From: Manduca sexta
Taxonomy: Eukaryota > Arthropoda > Insecta > Lepidoptera > Sphingidae
Reading direction: 5' to 3'
Assembly (NCBI RefSeq): GCF_014839805.1
Contig: NC_051118.1
Coordinates: forward strand, 1,240,001-1,304,000
Length of the DNA stretch: 64,000 nt
The position numbers and the translations under genes were made by a program. Below the pieces are notes generated by a model. It worked only from the letters and a program-made list of their open reading frames with translations. It had not been told where the DNA came from and did not search any database. Below, in pieces: positions 35,101 through 46,239 of the stretch. Positions within the stretch are counted from its first letter, which is position 1. The number at the start of each line of letters is the position of its first letter.

Positions 35101-35489
35101 CACCGACGCATCCTACTGCACAAGTTACTGCTAAAGCAACTGTCACAGTTGCAAAAACTACAGAAACGTCACCAGAAATTGCTGACAAAAAGATAGAGTG
35201 GATCGACGAGAGTTACGAGAAAGATATCAAAGAAGAGCAGAAAGCAGAAACTACGAAACCGCCTGTAGTGGTAACGAGAACTAAAAAGGCCACTAGTAAA
35301 GAAGAAAACATAAGTACCATGACAAAAGAAATAAAGACAGAAGTAAAGAAGAAGACTACAAGGGCAGAAGATGTGGCGTATAAAAAACAAATGGATTTAC
35401 TGAACTCACTAGACTACGTGACAGAGAAAACAGAATTCGACATAGAATCAAAGGACATAGAAGATCCATTCCCATCTTATTTTGGTTAA
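26348..35489 (+). CDS. Gene D: third eight-Cys secreted precursor (apparent frameshifts)
   Basis: Exons 26348-26387 (signal peptide MLPLLLLLQAYTA, phase 1, same 40-nt length as gene C's), 30370-30434, 30812-30880, 31323-31403, 31543-32202, 32321-33940 and 34581-35489. Exons 3 and 4 make the eight-Cys module (CKPFESSFSDGC; then EDWCIGCTVCDC, GRWDC, CHVLSFC). Exon 5 is very basic (KPSKKRKGNYRR...) with RTKRQ and RTKREV. Exon 6 is Lys/Asn-rich with an NPRDRRLLDAKV block and RTKREV. The last exon is acidic and Thr-rich, with YTRRAV. Likely secreted and processed. The frame breaks by one base near 30408-30412 (exon 2), 32704-32708, 33039-33044, 34698-34745 and 34967-34971. These are in or next to A/T runs, and coding-like sequence continues after each. 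Either assembly error or a decaying gene. Intron 1 contains the 500-N gap, so exons could be missing. Confidence 0.62.
26509..26700 (+). repeat. Interspersed repeat, family 6
   Basis: 'gtagccagtgtaactactgg', 'tttgtaattcaagacattggatggtgtttctac' in part, 'cttaccatcaggcgaacagcaag'. Lies in gene D intron 1. Confidence 0.6.
27545..27616 (+). tRNA. tRNA-Asp (anticodon GTC)
   Basis: Same 72-nt sequence as the other three copies. It is followed by only TTT, so its terminator is the weakest. Lies in gene D intron 1, same strand. Confidence 0.94.
27844..28083 (+). repeat. Interspersed repeat, family 5
   Basis: 'actagctgattcgacaaaac', 'atgaatttgcagcgcgcatt', 'ccgttcacgcgtgatggcgt', 'ttcatttttatatatgtagat': second copy of the 22465-22706 element. 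Confidence 0.6.
28722..28880 (+). repeat. Interspersed repeat, family 7, diverged
   Basis: 'aaagggaaagtttatgaac', 'aggatgaaatttgacagacgg', 'ggctactttttatcccg' resemble the 2318 and 3600 copies in order. Confidence 0.4.
28985..29350 (+). repeat. Interspersed repeat, family 7, with (CTGT)n microsatellite
   Basis: A CTGT tract at about 29119-29156 is followed by 'aaaaactactcaacggattt', the family hallmark, and ends near 'cgtcgcgtgcaagc'. Confidence 0.55.
29737..30236. other. Assembly gap, 500 N
   Basis: Exactly 500 N, a conventional scaffold-gap size. It lies in gene D intron 1, so any exon there is unseen. Open frames drawn across it are meaningless. Confidence 0.98.
30973..31014. repeat. 42-bp near-perfect palindrome
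   Basis: Two 21-base arms (cgcctgattaagaattttagc and its reverse complement) with one mismatch and no loop. Followed directly by a repeat shared with 38845-38935. Possibly the structured end of a mobile element. Confidence 0.85.
31020..31112 (+). repeat. Repeat shared with 38845-38935
   Basis: 'gggagaaaaataa', 'aaccgcgatagaatcc', 'tttcaatgtctaacattcgcgt' match 'gggagaaaataa', 'aaccgtgataaaatcc', 'tttcaatgtctaatgttcgcgt' at the second site. Confidence 0.6.
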
Positions 35490-36183
35490 GATTATATGTT
35501 GTAAGACTGGTATTCATGTTTGAAATTATGTTTGATTGCGATTGCTCTGTTTAGACGTCCCAGAAGATATATTGCATGAATCTTTAAATAATTAAATTTT
35601 GCGTCATAATGCCCAGTAAATATTATGCCAGCATGTTCAAAGTTTACTTTGTTGAGAGATAGCGTTATTTGGTGGTAAGATATTTGTATTCGGCCGGATA
35701 ACGTCTATATCCAGAGTTTAAAACCAGCAATAGTGGCCAACTTGACTGTCGCGTTCCGGGCTCAGCCTGTGTTCAAACAGGCCGGCATAGTGTGTCGACT
35801 GGCGAGGGAATCGTCTCTCGTCAGGCACTTTACTGTGCCCGGATAAAAAAACATAATTCACACTTATCATCTCCCTGTAATCATTTTTATCCTTGTATGA
35901 TGACGTAGTTTCTCCAGTAGGTACGCTATATCTGTAAATCCATCTTTATAAGGGTCTCTGGAGCCTGAGCAACAAATGTAATGCCCTAAAAGTCCAAGGA
36001 AAATAGCAAATTGTGCTATCATCAATCTAAGGAAAAAACATCTATATTAAGAATGAATGAATACGAATGAATGTATATTATTTATTTCGTTGTTTGTTGT
36101 AATTTCATATTTATAAGTTTATTATGTGATTTATTATCTATATCGCCATATTAAATATTAATAATTGTAAATAGTTCAATAAA
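35490..36183 (+). other. Gene D 3' flank with poly(A) signal at 36178-36183
   Basis: AATAAA at 36178-36183 is 0.69 kb after the stop codon. A reversed family 4 repeat lies between them (35745-35848), so the true mRNA end may be earlier. Confidence 0.35.
35745..35848 (-). repeat. Family 4 repeat
   Basis: 'gtcgcgttccgggctcagcctgtgttcaaacaggccggcatag' in part, then 'gtgtcgactggcgagggaat': reversed core. Confidence 0.55.
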
Positions 36184-37131
36184 CGCGTTATAGACGATGC
36201 CAGTAATGTAAGCTAGTGGGCGCCACTCGACTACCTTTAAAAATGGTGGATATCATTTGAATTTAAACATTTATGGTTCGATATTGCGTCACTTTGATTT
36301 TTTTTAAACAAAATATTTTTTGGTTCATATTTGCATTGAATCATATTATATTTAGTTTTTAGTAAATTCATAAGATGATAAAACAATTACAATAATTTCA
36401 TTAGAGTATAATTTAAAGAAATTCTAAGCTTACAAAATGTACACTAAAAATGATAAAATAGAATTCTTATTTAAACAATTAATAGTACTCTACTATCACA
36501 GCTTAGTCACTGGCATCGTGTAAATAATAACATATGTTTTATTTCTGAGATCCTTTCACAAGCGGCCATGGATTTGTTGGCCCTTCTACACTAGGCCTTT
36601 TGGAAACACATTAACACTGTTTTTGTTGTTCAAGTAATGGTTTAGGATAATTTGTTAGCAATATAAATGTTGGCCGGAGTTTTAACATGTTTAGATTGAA
36701 TTGTAAATTGCTAGCCTTCTCGGTTTAGTAGTATATGTGGGCCGTGTTGGATTCCCGAGTCGGGCAATTATGCGAGTTAAAAATGATTTGGTTAGGAATG
36801 GATGTTCCAGAGAAATTGCAGGCTGCCGCGCAGTGTACGTGAAAACTGCGCCCAATAAATCTTGCTACACACCCATTTTTTGCCATAATGTCAAAACACT
36901 GCTAAGCAGATTTATAATACAAATATATGTCTAATTTTTCACGACGCGATAAATGACGTTGTGCAAGAGAAACAGGAGGTTTCGGAACAGGAGACGCTAG
37001 TAAGAGCAGTGTAAATCCGCAGCGTAAGGTCGACGGTCGAAGGCGGCCGCCCGGAACGGTTTGCAACACTGATTGTTACGAACCGCGTGGTATGAACAAT
37101 TTCGATCGCTGGTCTGAGAACATGTTACCAG
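36184..37131. other. Intergenic sequence, no gene recognised
   Basis: AT-rich to 36920. A tRNA-like SINE remnant is suspected near 36720-36775 ('ggattcccgagtcgggcaa'). Then a short GC-richer stretch at 36940-37125 that matches nothing else here. The small open frame at 36737 covers the SINE remnant. Confidence 0.35.
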
Positions 37132-37190
37132 CCCTCTATTGTGTACTGTCCCACTGCTGGGCCTCTACTACTGAGAGGGTGCTACTGAGA
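37132..37190 (-). repeat. SINE family 2, tail fragment
   Basis: 'tattgtgtactgtcccactgctggg', 'ctctactactgagaggg' match the reversed family 2 tail. Confidence 0.4.
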
Positions 37191-37284
37191 GAATATCTCA
37201 CAATAGGAAGTTTATGTTTGGTGTTTAGAAATAGGGCACTAATTGGGTTAACTATAAAATATTGCTGATTACTGATATGGCTGA

Positions 37285-37445
37285 CAGGAGATGATGCCTC
37301 GTCAATTGACACAATTCTGCCGGCCTGTTCGAAACTAAATATACACAGACTGATCCTAAAACGCGACATATTTATGTGGCATACTATTGTAAGAACACTT
37401 CGTGTCCTGTGGTCGCAATCCGCATGGACACAAAAATCAACTCTA
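37285..37445 (+). repeat. Family 4 repeat
   Basis: 'tgacacaattctgccggcctgttcgaaac' in part, 'atacacagactgatcc', 'gcgacatatttatgtgg', 'gtggtcgcaatccg'. Confidence 0.55.
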
Positions 37446-38660
37446 ACGTGCGAAACAGTGTAGGCTGAACCCACATTAGAGTAGGATAAGGGCATGTCAA
37501 ATAGGCTGGCATAATACGGTATTTTTATATGCTTGATTTTGTACATTATTTTATAATGTACCTTAAATAATACGAAAAAGAAATTCTGTGAAATCAGCTT
37601 CAAAATTGTTTGAAAAATAAAGCAGTTATACACAATTTAAATATTGTTGTGAGAAAAACGGCGTGGTGGGATTATAGCGCTATCTCTTTTTCACGTACGC
37701 AGCTTTCTGCCTGTTGATACTCGGTGACGTCATAGTTTGCTATAACTCTTATTGACAACTACCACTTCTCCCGAATTTCAAAGTTTTATAACTTATTTAT
37801 TATTCAGTGGATTTTGAAAATTGTTTCGCCGCTAGATGTGGGTGACATACATTTTTGATAAATGTTAAAAAAGTTGTCAATTACCCAATTGTGTCAATTG
37901 GTGAGGAATAAATTCTTCATCAGTAAATATGGTCGTCTATCTGAACCCCACTCCACTTACCATTACGTGAAATGGGGTGACTGCCATGCTCGTACTAAAA
38001 ATAGTGTGTAGAGTTAACCCCAAATTAAAACGGTATGTTTATGGTCTATATCGAGGGGCTCCTTTACCGCACTTAGCCCGTAGGAAGTCTGGCCGTTGTT
38101 CGTGATATGCCAGCTATATGTCTAGTCAGCCTTTCCAGAAGTAAAGGATCTTCCTGGTTCCTCTATAGGCCTCTCGGAATGATCCTGGTGTACCGAGCAT
38201 TTCAGGATTAGAACGACAATTGAAGAAGAGAACTAACGTGGCTCTAAATACATTTTATATTAATCGTTTGCTGTGAGCATTAATTGCCTTGAAGTTTTGT
38301 GTCAAGGCGTACATTTTCGGAATGTTATTTGAATTGTGGCCGCGGTTGCGATACGATACGTTAGGTTTATATTCGGTTTCCATTATCGATTATTCTAGTA
38401 TTCGGTAATTTGAGTAAATGTCTCGAATGATATCGTATGTTTTTGTCCTTTTGCAGAGGCATCAGTAGGTCATAATTAAAATCATAATTTGTATGTGTTA
38501 ACCGAATCTATACAGAAAGTTTACAATACAGAATATAATAAAAAGAATAACACACCCATTATATAATATTTATATCCTCATAACTAGTAGTTTTTATATG
38601 GTGATTATTTTAACTATTTAAATTGAAATAAAACTGTTTCTTGGATTTTAGGCAGTTATT
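37446..38660. other. Intergenic sequence, no gene recognised
   Basis: Contains a family 4 fragment near 37930-37995 ('ctgaaccccactccacttacc') and a GC-richer stretch at 38040-38230 that matches nothing else in the window. No splice-flanked coding sequence seen. Confidence 0.35.
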
Positions 38661-38935
38661 ATATTATAATTTTTAACCGACTTCAAAAAAGGAGGAGGTT
38701 CTCAATTCGACTGTATGATATTTCGAAGGCTGCAGCCTTCGTGGTGACGATGCGGACTGAGGTGTAGGTCATCTGAAAAGTCAAAGTTACAATATCTACC
38801 TACATTTTACAAATACACAAAATTTAAAAAAATTGGAAACGTTGGGAGAAAATAATAATATTAAAAACCGTGATAAAATCCGCAAAATAGTTTTATTTCA
38901 ATGTCTAATGTTCGCGTCAACAATAATCATTGCTT
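38661..38935 (+). repeat. Repeat with 'aaccgacttcaaaaaaggagga' motif plus 31020-type block
   Basis: 'ttttaaccgacttcaaaaaa' and 'ggaggaggttctcaattcg' form a motif I know to be widespread in lepidopteran DNA. Positions 38845-38935 repeat the block at 31020-31112. Confidence 0.45.
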
Positions 38936-38967
38936 CAACTATTTGTTAAATTATAATTACCTAAACC

Positions 38968-39492
38968 AACCCGAATTCACAAATAATACTATAAGGACGC
39001 ACACTGCCCCTGAGCGCATAATGTCCGCAATATCATTATTTTCTTTGAGTCTATTTTGCTTTATCTGACAGCTAACTAAAGTAAGTTGTATCTCAATAGT
39101 AGCCAATAACAAATTCCCTATGTTTGCTTACTGCAAAGGCTGTCTTATTTTTTTCCCGTGGGGTAAAACGCGTCATTGCTACCACCACTTGGAGGGAGGG
39201 AGTTGAGTGGAACGGTTATGTTGGTTTCACCGGTCTTACGGACCAATGTCACTCGGGAGTATATCACAGAGCGAGCATTGGACCGAGTCCCTAACCCCTG
39301 TACCTTACACCATACCAACCAAAATTCGCGGTGGCCTTCTTCGACGCATACGGGACGGCCCCGGGGTATCTTGTTGCACTAACTGCGCGGAACCGTTCCT
39401 GCGCCTGCCAAGGTTGTCATGCTGAACTAACTGAGAAACAGACGTATTATCATAGTATTGCTTTGTTCTTATCTAAGTAAGGTGAATAAGGG
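38968..39492 (+). mobile_element. Harbinger-like MITE, copy 3, with internal insertion
   Basis: Outer parts match the 47718 element: 'cccgaattcac', 'aagttgtatctcaatagtag', 'ccaataac', 'actgcaaaggctgtct' on the left; 'actgagaaacagac', 'gaataaggg' on the right. About 280 bases of GC-richer unrelated sequence (about 39150-39425) split it. The ends are diverged and no target duplication is clear. Confidence 0.5.
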
Positions 39493-39693
39493 CCTAATTT
39501 ATTTCAATAACTTTAGCAATGCTCCGCCCACGTGACAAATCTCATTGCTTAATTAATCAATGTATTGTAGATTAGCATTTTTGTTTTTTTACCGCGTTGG
39601 CATTGCTTGTTAGACATAATATTAGCAAACTCGGTATTGAATTCAGTTTTAACTTCCATATAAATTGAGTATACAATTTTACTGGCTATATTA

Positions 39694-39913
39694 GTTGTAT
39701 AGCGTGCGTGGTACATCTTTCTGAGGTCCCGGGTTCGAATCCCGGGTCGGTAAGAGTGATATTTGGGTTATTCTCACTCTCAGCTCGAAGCCTGGAAAGT
39801 GCATCCGATATGTAGCCTGGCAACATTACATTATGGGACGGAACACACTTGGGGTAAAGTGGATACCCTGTTAGCACTTCTGCCTACCCCTTCGTGGATA
39901 AAGGCTTGATGTG
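39694..39913 (+). repeat. tRNA-derived SINE, family 1
   Basis: B box 'gggttcgaatcccgggtcgg', then 'gatatttgggttattctcac', 'tatgggacggaacacacttgg', 'ccttcgtggataaaggcttgatgtgt' in part. Confidence 0.65.
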
Positions 39914-40324
39914 TAGCTTTCAATCTTACCACCTAATACTATTGTAAACGAAAAAGTTTGTTGGCCTTGTATGTTTGAAGAAAACACAAAAATTGCTGAA
40001 CAGATTATACTGAACATATTTGGATAATACCACTTACCAGGCCATATCTATTTTTTATCCCAGAATACACGCGACACTTTTATTCTGCGAAAGATCTTTC
40101 TCACGACCGGAGCTGACAACATCTAGTGACATCTATTCACGAAGGCCTCGCCTCTGTTACCAAATTCAGATCTTATCACTCCCGACTCGTCGTTAACCTA
40201 GAGTACTGAATGATACTTTGATGTTTTGGGTAGTTGGAAGAATATGTGCCTTACTTTTCATTTAAAAAAGATTGCACTTACTTGGCATGTCATGCTGTGT
40301 TAGTAACAATTTATTGTATTTTCT

Positions 40325-40572
40325 ATTTCTGCCGCCAAGCAGCAGTGTGTGGTCACTGTTATGTTCCGGTTTGAAGGACATTGTAGCCAGTGTAACTACT
40401 GGACATAATGGGACTTAACATCTCATGTCTCAGGATGGCCAGCGAATTGGGATACCAAACAATATTTTGTAATTCAAGGTGTTGGATGGAGTTTCTACTG
40501 TGTATGGGCGGTGGTATCGCTTACCATCAGGAGAACGGCAAGCTGCTCGTCATTTGAAGGAATAAAAAAAAT
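40325..40572 (+). repeat. Interspersed repeat, family 6, best copy
   Basis: 'gccaagcagcagtgtgtgg', 'tgtagccagtgtaactactgg', 'catctcatgtctcaggatgg', 'ttcaaggtgttggatgg', 'cttaccatcaggagaacgg', A-rich 3' end 'aataaaaaaa'. The A-rich end suggests a retroposed element (SINE or LINE 3' end). Confidence 0.6.
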
Positions 40573-40654
40573 CTATACTATATAACTGCATATATTTTCA
40601 TACGCATTCAGGACTTTTACGTGGCACAGGTTAATCACTCACACACACTCAGCA

Positions 40655-40878
40655 CCATTCACCTTTAATCCCTGAAGAGGAAGGTAGGGACGTAACTGGT
40701 GTACCCAATTGTCGCCGTGGCTATTCCGTCTCATGATATGATACGGGGTGGTCCTACCGTTATATAGGGCACAGATTCCAGACCAGGTTGATACTAAGTA
40801 CAAAAACCCAATATCCCTTTGCCCGACCCGGGAATCGAACCCGAGACCTTACAGTCGTGCCGTACAACTACGGCTCTG
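40655..40878 (-). repeat. tRNA-derived SINE, family 1
   Basis: Reverse copy; B box visible as 'gacccgggaatcgaaccc', with 'aaaaacccaatatccctttgcc' adjacent. Confidence 0.65.
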
Positions 40879-41101
40879 GCAGTCATTAATCATATTATTG
40901 TAATAGTTCACAACCATACTACATCCGCATCGCACATGTACTTTATCATGATCACCTATTCTGAGCTCATCAGTTAAAATGCAATTTAAAGTTTTTTAAT
41001 TATACAAGTCAAGTGGGTCTACGAACAGTAACCCAACAGTAACATTACGCGTGTATAATAAATGCCTGCAATAAAAGTAACCTATATACCTTTTTTAGTA
41101 C

Positions 41102-41396
41102 TCGCGATAGCCTAGTTGATTGTGGATTATCGAGACGAATGTCCGCAGGTTCAAAACCCAAGGGCACATAACCCTGACTTTCCCAAAAATGATGGTTGTA
41201 TTCTTTGTGAATTATTGCTTGCTTTAACGGTGAATATAAACATCGTGAGGAAACCCGCACATTTGAGAAGTTCTCTATAGGAATTTTGAGGGTGTGTGAA
41301 GTCTACCAATACCCACTAGGTCAGCGTGGTGGACTAAGGTCTAATCCCTCTCAGTAGTAAAGAAGACACGTGCCCAGCAACAGGGCTGATATTATT
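41102..41396 (+). repeat. tRNA-derived SINE, family 2
   Basis: Head 'cgcgatagcctagttgattg', 'gacgaatgtccgcaggttcaaaaccc', then 'gcttgctttaacggtgaata', 'catcgtgaggaaac', 'gtgtgtgaagtctaccaat' and tail 'gggctgatattattatta'. Confidence 0.7.
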
Positions 41397-42390
41397 ATTA
41401 TATACCTTATTATTTACATGAAGAAATTCATTTATAGATTTTTGCCTTACTCACCGATCTAAATTGTCCGAACCTAACCCACCACGCTACTCCCTTCCTT
41501 ATGTCGAATATCGCGGGTTCTCCATTGCATGCAACCGCAAATTTTGCAAGAGTCGTCTCTCAGAAAGAACCTCTCGTCACCTTACTGCAAATCCGCTCTG
41601 TTTATGCGGTTACTGCTAATAAATATGCAAACATTTTACAAGCTTTCGCACTTATAATATTACTCAGAAATATAGTAGGAAGTAAGTTATAAGACAAGAA
41701 TATTTATCATCTATAAGAATTGCAGTCAAATTGTAATATCAATAAGGTCTATAACACTTGTAAAGCCACAAATAAAATCAAGTTAAATAATATTATATTG
41801 AATGCGTTATAATCCAGTATTGTTTTTTTACGTATGAAAAAGTAATTTTATATTTTTATGGAAATTTAAATAATTAACGCATTAATTGTATTGCACAAGC
41901 AATTTGAGAGACCTCGTACGAGATGGTGTAAAGAAATACCTTTACCAAAAAACCAAGGTAAGAGTCCTTCCGAGGTGGCCTCGGTAAATAATTCGCGAAG
42001 GCAATTATAGTGAGTACATTTATTTATAGAATTTGGACAAAACTATTTAAAGACTTTTGAAGCATGTAGTCTATGTTTTAGAGTGATGAAACAGTCTTTG
42101 GTGAAACAATTTATGAAATTTTTTTGTAGTTGATGACTGAATTCTTATACTGATGAAAATGTTTTTGATTATTTTCTGGTTGGTGCTTGATTTATTAATA
42201 AACAAATAAGAAAATAAAATTGTAAATAGTCTACAAGTTCCCCAACTAATCGTCGTTTAATATCAGGATTCTCTTTCGAATGTTTTTTCCATCCGTTTAT
42301 GTAATAAAATAGCGTATTATTTAGCTATAAAAAATCGTTTTATTCGAATTCTCACCATTATATTTACATTACAAAATATTAAATACAAAG
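41397..42390. other. Intergenic sequence, no gene recognised
   Basis: A remnant near 41575-41690 resembles the 46500 repeat ('gctaataaatatgcaaacat...cttataatatt'). The remainder is AT-rich without recognised features. Confidence 0.35.
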
Positions 42391-42539
42391 TCATAATGGT
42401 TGACTCCATTTATTTTTGTGTCCTTTCAACTTTTGCGTAACAGACGCACAATATTTAATCCCACACTTTACTTTCGTTTCATAAGAATGTAACGTGAGCA
42501 AAACCGCACGCATTAAGGCTGTATAAAGTAAATATAACA

Positions 42540-42848
42540 ATAACAGTCCGCCCCGCCAAACGCCTTTCCCGCGCACCGCCATAGTTTCTAGTTTGACACT
42601 CGATGTTTTGGCGCCAAGTGAGCGCGCCGCACGCGATTCAACTTTTTAATTCGTTATGCAAGTTGCCAGTGACAATGAAATAATCTGAAGCTATTAAAAA
42701 TAAAATAACACGAACGTTCTTAATTCGAAAGTTTATTTTTCTAGTGGCTTTTTAAGACATTTGTGGCCAGTGAATATATTTTGTGACTTTAGTCGATTGT
42801 TATCGATTTTGCAACTGTTTCTAATATTGTCATCAATTTCGTTAACAA
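42540..42848 (+). promoter_or_regulatory. Possible promoter and untranslated first exon of the phospholipase gene
   Basis: A CpG-rich island (about 42545-42650) in otherwise AT-rich DNA is followed by transcript-like sequence ending at a strong donor (CAA|GTAAGT at 42849). The first coding exon of the phospholipase gene at 53506 has an acceptor immediately before its ATG, so at least one upstream untranslated exon must exist on this strand. This is the best candidate I see, at the cost of a 10.7-kb intron. It could equally belong to an unrelated transcript. Confidence 0.3.
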
Positions 42849-43964
42849 GTAAGTAATTTAAAATTAATTATCGCTTTACATAGGTATTTTCATAAATTGT
42901 TAATCATTTATAAAAATATATTATTAGTTAATTAAGTAATAATAAATTAGAACTCTATTAGTTTGCCATCGAAATACAATTAGCTTTGCGGGCAAAATAT
43001 TTATTCTTATTTATTATCACATTGATGAAACGCGAAAGTTGTTTTTGTTACAAGCGTCTATTATTTATGAACATAACAGCGGTATTCACAAATGGACCTT
43101 CATGAACATAATTCGCACTTAATTAAGCAATTTGTCAATATATCGAGATATCAACAAAATTTCTGCAACATGTGTTTCTTACCCGTTTTGTGTGTTTCAT
43201 TTCTGTTCCGACACAGCGTTGCACAATCGAGATTGCTGACTGATTGCATTAGACATTGCTTTAATTTGAATACTCGAAGTTTCTAATAAAAACAGAGAAA
43301 TTTTAAGACGGAGTAGTTTCGAATTTGATTTTCATACATAACCATGAGATTGAGCTAAATGGTTCCAAAACTCCACATCTGCTTGTAAACAATAGTATTA
43401 CTATGTGTCGTGAATTTCGACACTGCAGAGCTCTCATCTTCTTTCTAACTTCCCATAATGACAAAGACAGTCGAGTGCTTGACGTTAAGTCCCATGATAC
43501 CTAGTAACAATATGATGCTTAGTGATAGATTTAGCAACATGTTTGGCTTGGTTAGCAAATAAATTCGTCACCTATACTTACAATCACAATATTTTGAATG
43601 TCCGTGTCTCTCATAGGTTGAATAGGAACGAATACATTCCGTATGAATGTATTCCTTGTAGTAATTAGTTGTATACGGAAACCTTCACGCCTTTATCATA
43701 TACGGGTCGGCACAGACTACTGAAGTCTACATTCCACATGCTACGAACTTGACACGTCGCTTTCAGCTCCACATTCATAATTCTCCTCGTATGAAGGGTT
43801 CTCTCTTGACCTGCCCTTTTCGGAGCAAATTATTAATTTGATCTATGTGCGGTCTCTGGATTGTATCCACATTTTTATATATTAGATAAGGTGGAGTGTA
43901 ATTTGTTTAAAGAGTTTTAGCTAGAACCTGAAATTTCTGCTGGCAATCAAGAGGTATGCCGCTG
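42849..43964. other. Non-coding sequence, no feature recognised
   Basis: AT-rich. Small open frames (for example 43092-43286) lack motif or splice support. Confidence 0.35.
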
Positions 43965-43990
43965 ATTTATTTATTTATTTATTTATTTAC
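43965..43990. repeat. (TTTA)n microsatellite
   Basis: Six or more TTTA units. On the - strand this is the (TAAA)n tail typical of some LINE 3' ends, as at 52023-52050, so a reversed LINE end may start here. Confidence 0.6.
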
Positions 43991-44470
43991 TATAATAGAA
44001 ACATCAACAGTACATATATTCAACAGTCTAATACACTTTACACAGGCATAATAACTAGTACATGTACCAATTAAAGATGTACACAACATTGCTTGAGAAA
44101 ATTGTATGCTTAGCTTAACCGCGAATAACTGAGGAATACAATATAATATAAATGTTATAACATGCCATTAAAAAGAACTTCTACATTTTTTTATAAATCT
44201 ATTAAGGGAATCGAAAAATATATCAATATCTGGCACTTTTGTACAAACTTCATTATAGGTAGCGGAAATCCTACGTATGATCACGGACTAACAAAAATTA
44301 ACAGATTTGCATTAAACTCTACCATGAGAATAAATAGTTTTAATTATACCAGCTCTGTGATAACGCTATCCTTCTAGTGGTAACGCGCTTTCACTACTGA
44401 GAAGGTTATTCCATGCGGCATAGTGTTGGTTGGAGGACATGTAAATTCTTTACGTAGCATTCTCAAGTCT

Positions 44471-44716
44471 GCTTCGGTTGCGTAGTTGTACTGCATGCGC
44501 AGTACAGCAGCGCTCTGAGGTTTGGGTTGGAGTCCGGGTTGGGCAAAGTGATATTTTGGTTTTTCTGCTCAGTACCAGCCCAGAGTCGGGAATTTGTCCC
44601 CGATATGGCGATAGGCTCGTCCCCTATCACATCATGGGACGGAACACTCTTGGCGAAAAGTCGGTGTCCTGGTTACGCCTCGCATATCCCTTCGAGGATT
44701 AATGCGTGCTATGTAT
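44471..44716 (+). repeat. tRNA-derived SINE, family 1
   Basis: 'gcttcggttgcgtagttg', weak B box 'ggttggagtccgggttggg', 'gatatggcgataggctcg', 'catgggacggaacactcttgg', 'taatgcgtgctatgtat'. Confidence 0.65.
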
Positions 44717-44985
44717 TCTCAACTATATAGCTTTCCACAAAATTTTCCTTCACCGATAAAACGAGTTTAAATTAGAAATGTAATTGAAAAATCAGCGGTG
44801 TGTATCTTGATTTTTGGACCTTACCATGCGTTACTAAAACATCATTCCGCACTCATGATAAATAATTACAAAACTGTATCTTATTACTTGCAATTGGTTT
44901 ACGTAACCTACTAGATGTATAACTCATGTAATAAACTAGTTTTTTTCATCCTTCCCAGAGATGTTTATAAATAAACAACTAGATG

Positions 44986-45325
44986 ACTGTCTCGGTGGTA
45001 TTGCATGCGCGGTACAACCACCGCCCAGAGGTCCTGGATTCGAATTCCGGGCAGGCCAAAATAATTGTGACTAGGTTTTTCATTTTAAAAACATCACTCA
45101 GTCACTGCTCGGAGTCAGGAAGTTGGCGGTGTGACATCCCCGTGCCTCGGATAGCTCATAAAGCCATTGGTTCAGCGCCTGATCTCTCTCCGGTTATGTC
45201 GGATTGCCGTCTCACCGAACTATGAGAGTAAAGGAGCAGAGAGTGCACCTGTGTTTTACGCACACATTTGTGCACTTTAATATCTCCTGCGTGGCCGAAA
45301 TTTCGGCTAGGACGATTCATAGGTT
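44986..45325 (+). repeat. SINE-like repeat, family 3, best copy
   Basis: A tRNA-like head ('ctcggtgg...gcggtacaacc', B box 'ggattcgaattccgg') is followed by 'caaaataattgtgactagg', 'cactcagtcactgctcgga', 'tctctctccggttatgtcgg', 'tgcactttaatatctcctgcg' and 'ttcggctaggacgattcat'. The head resembles family 1 while the body is distinct. Confidence 0.65.
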
Positions 45326-45449
45326 TTCACATATCTTCAAATTTTTTATATATTATAGGTTTTCTTCTGATATTTGCCTTTACCGTTAAAGCGAATGATA
45401 ATTGATAAACAGTATATATACGTAAATAATAGTAAAAGTAATAAAAAAC

Positions 45450-45755
45450 GGCGATAGCCTAGTTGGGTGTGGAACGGACTGCCAAGACGAATGTCCGCAG
45501 GTTCAAATCCCAAGGGCACACACTTCTGACTTTTCTAAAATCATGTGTGTATTCTTTGTGAATTATCGTTCGCTTTAACGGTGAAGTAAAACATCGTGAG
45601 GAAACCTGCACATCTGAGAAGTTCTCAATAGGAATTTTGAGGGTGTGTGAAGTCTACCAATCCGCTCTAGGCCAGCGTGGTAAACTAAAGGCCTATTCCC
45701 TCTCAGTAGTAGAGGAGGCCCGTGCTCAACAGTGGGCAAGTATATAATACAGGGC
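45450..45755 (+). repeat. tRNA-derived SINE, family 2
   Basis: 'ggcgatagcctagttgggtg', 'gtccgcaggttcaaatccc', 'gctttaacggtgaag', 'catcgtgaggaaacctgcac', 'cagtagtagaggaggcccg', tail 'aatacagggctgatatta'. Confidence 0.75.
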
Positions 45756-45781
45756 TGATATTATATTTATATTATATATAT

Positions 45782-45880
45782 TATATACGTAAATCGAAAA
45801 GTCAGAGGTGTGCGCCTTGAGTTTTGAACGTGCAGACATTCATTACGGCAGGCCGTTCCACTCCCAACTAGGCTATCATA
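45782..45880 (-). repeat. SINE family 2, head fragment
   Basis: 'aaaagtcagaggtgtgcg', 'gaacgtgcagacattc', 'cggcaggccgttccactccc', 'taggctatc': reversed head, head-to-tail inverted against the preceding copy. Confidence 0.55.
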
Positions 45881-46239
45881 TAAAAAAATTAGAACTGGCA
45901 AAATCCTAAACATATTTTGTCGTAAAACTTTCAAATTTTTTGCTAATAACTGCAATATAAATATTTGACAAAAGAACGACAATAACTGTCATTATAACAG
46001 TTAATAGGGTTTGTGTCGCGTTTCTAGTGCGTGAAATGAGATGGCGTTTGAATTGGATGGGAATGATTGTATGATGACATTGTTAGATAAGTGGTAATAC
46101 AATTGTAATTTTTGGCTGCAGAATAATATGTGACATATTAGGTATGTAATTTTTGCGCAATAGAGGTTAAAACTGATTTAAATAAAGTAGAATACCGTTT
46201 AACCCGGGACTATAGACTTTTTTATAATACGTGCATGGC

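Noticed and set aside
37136..37633. 165-codon - strand frame
   Set aside because: Runs through SINE and family 4 repeat sequence with no motif; chance open frame.
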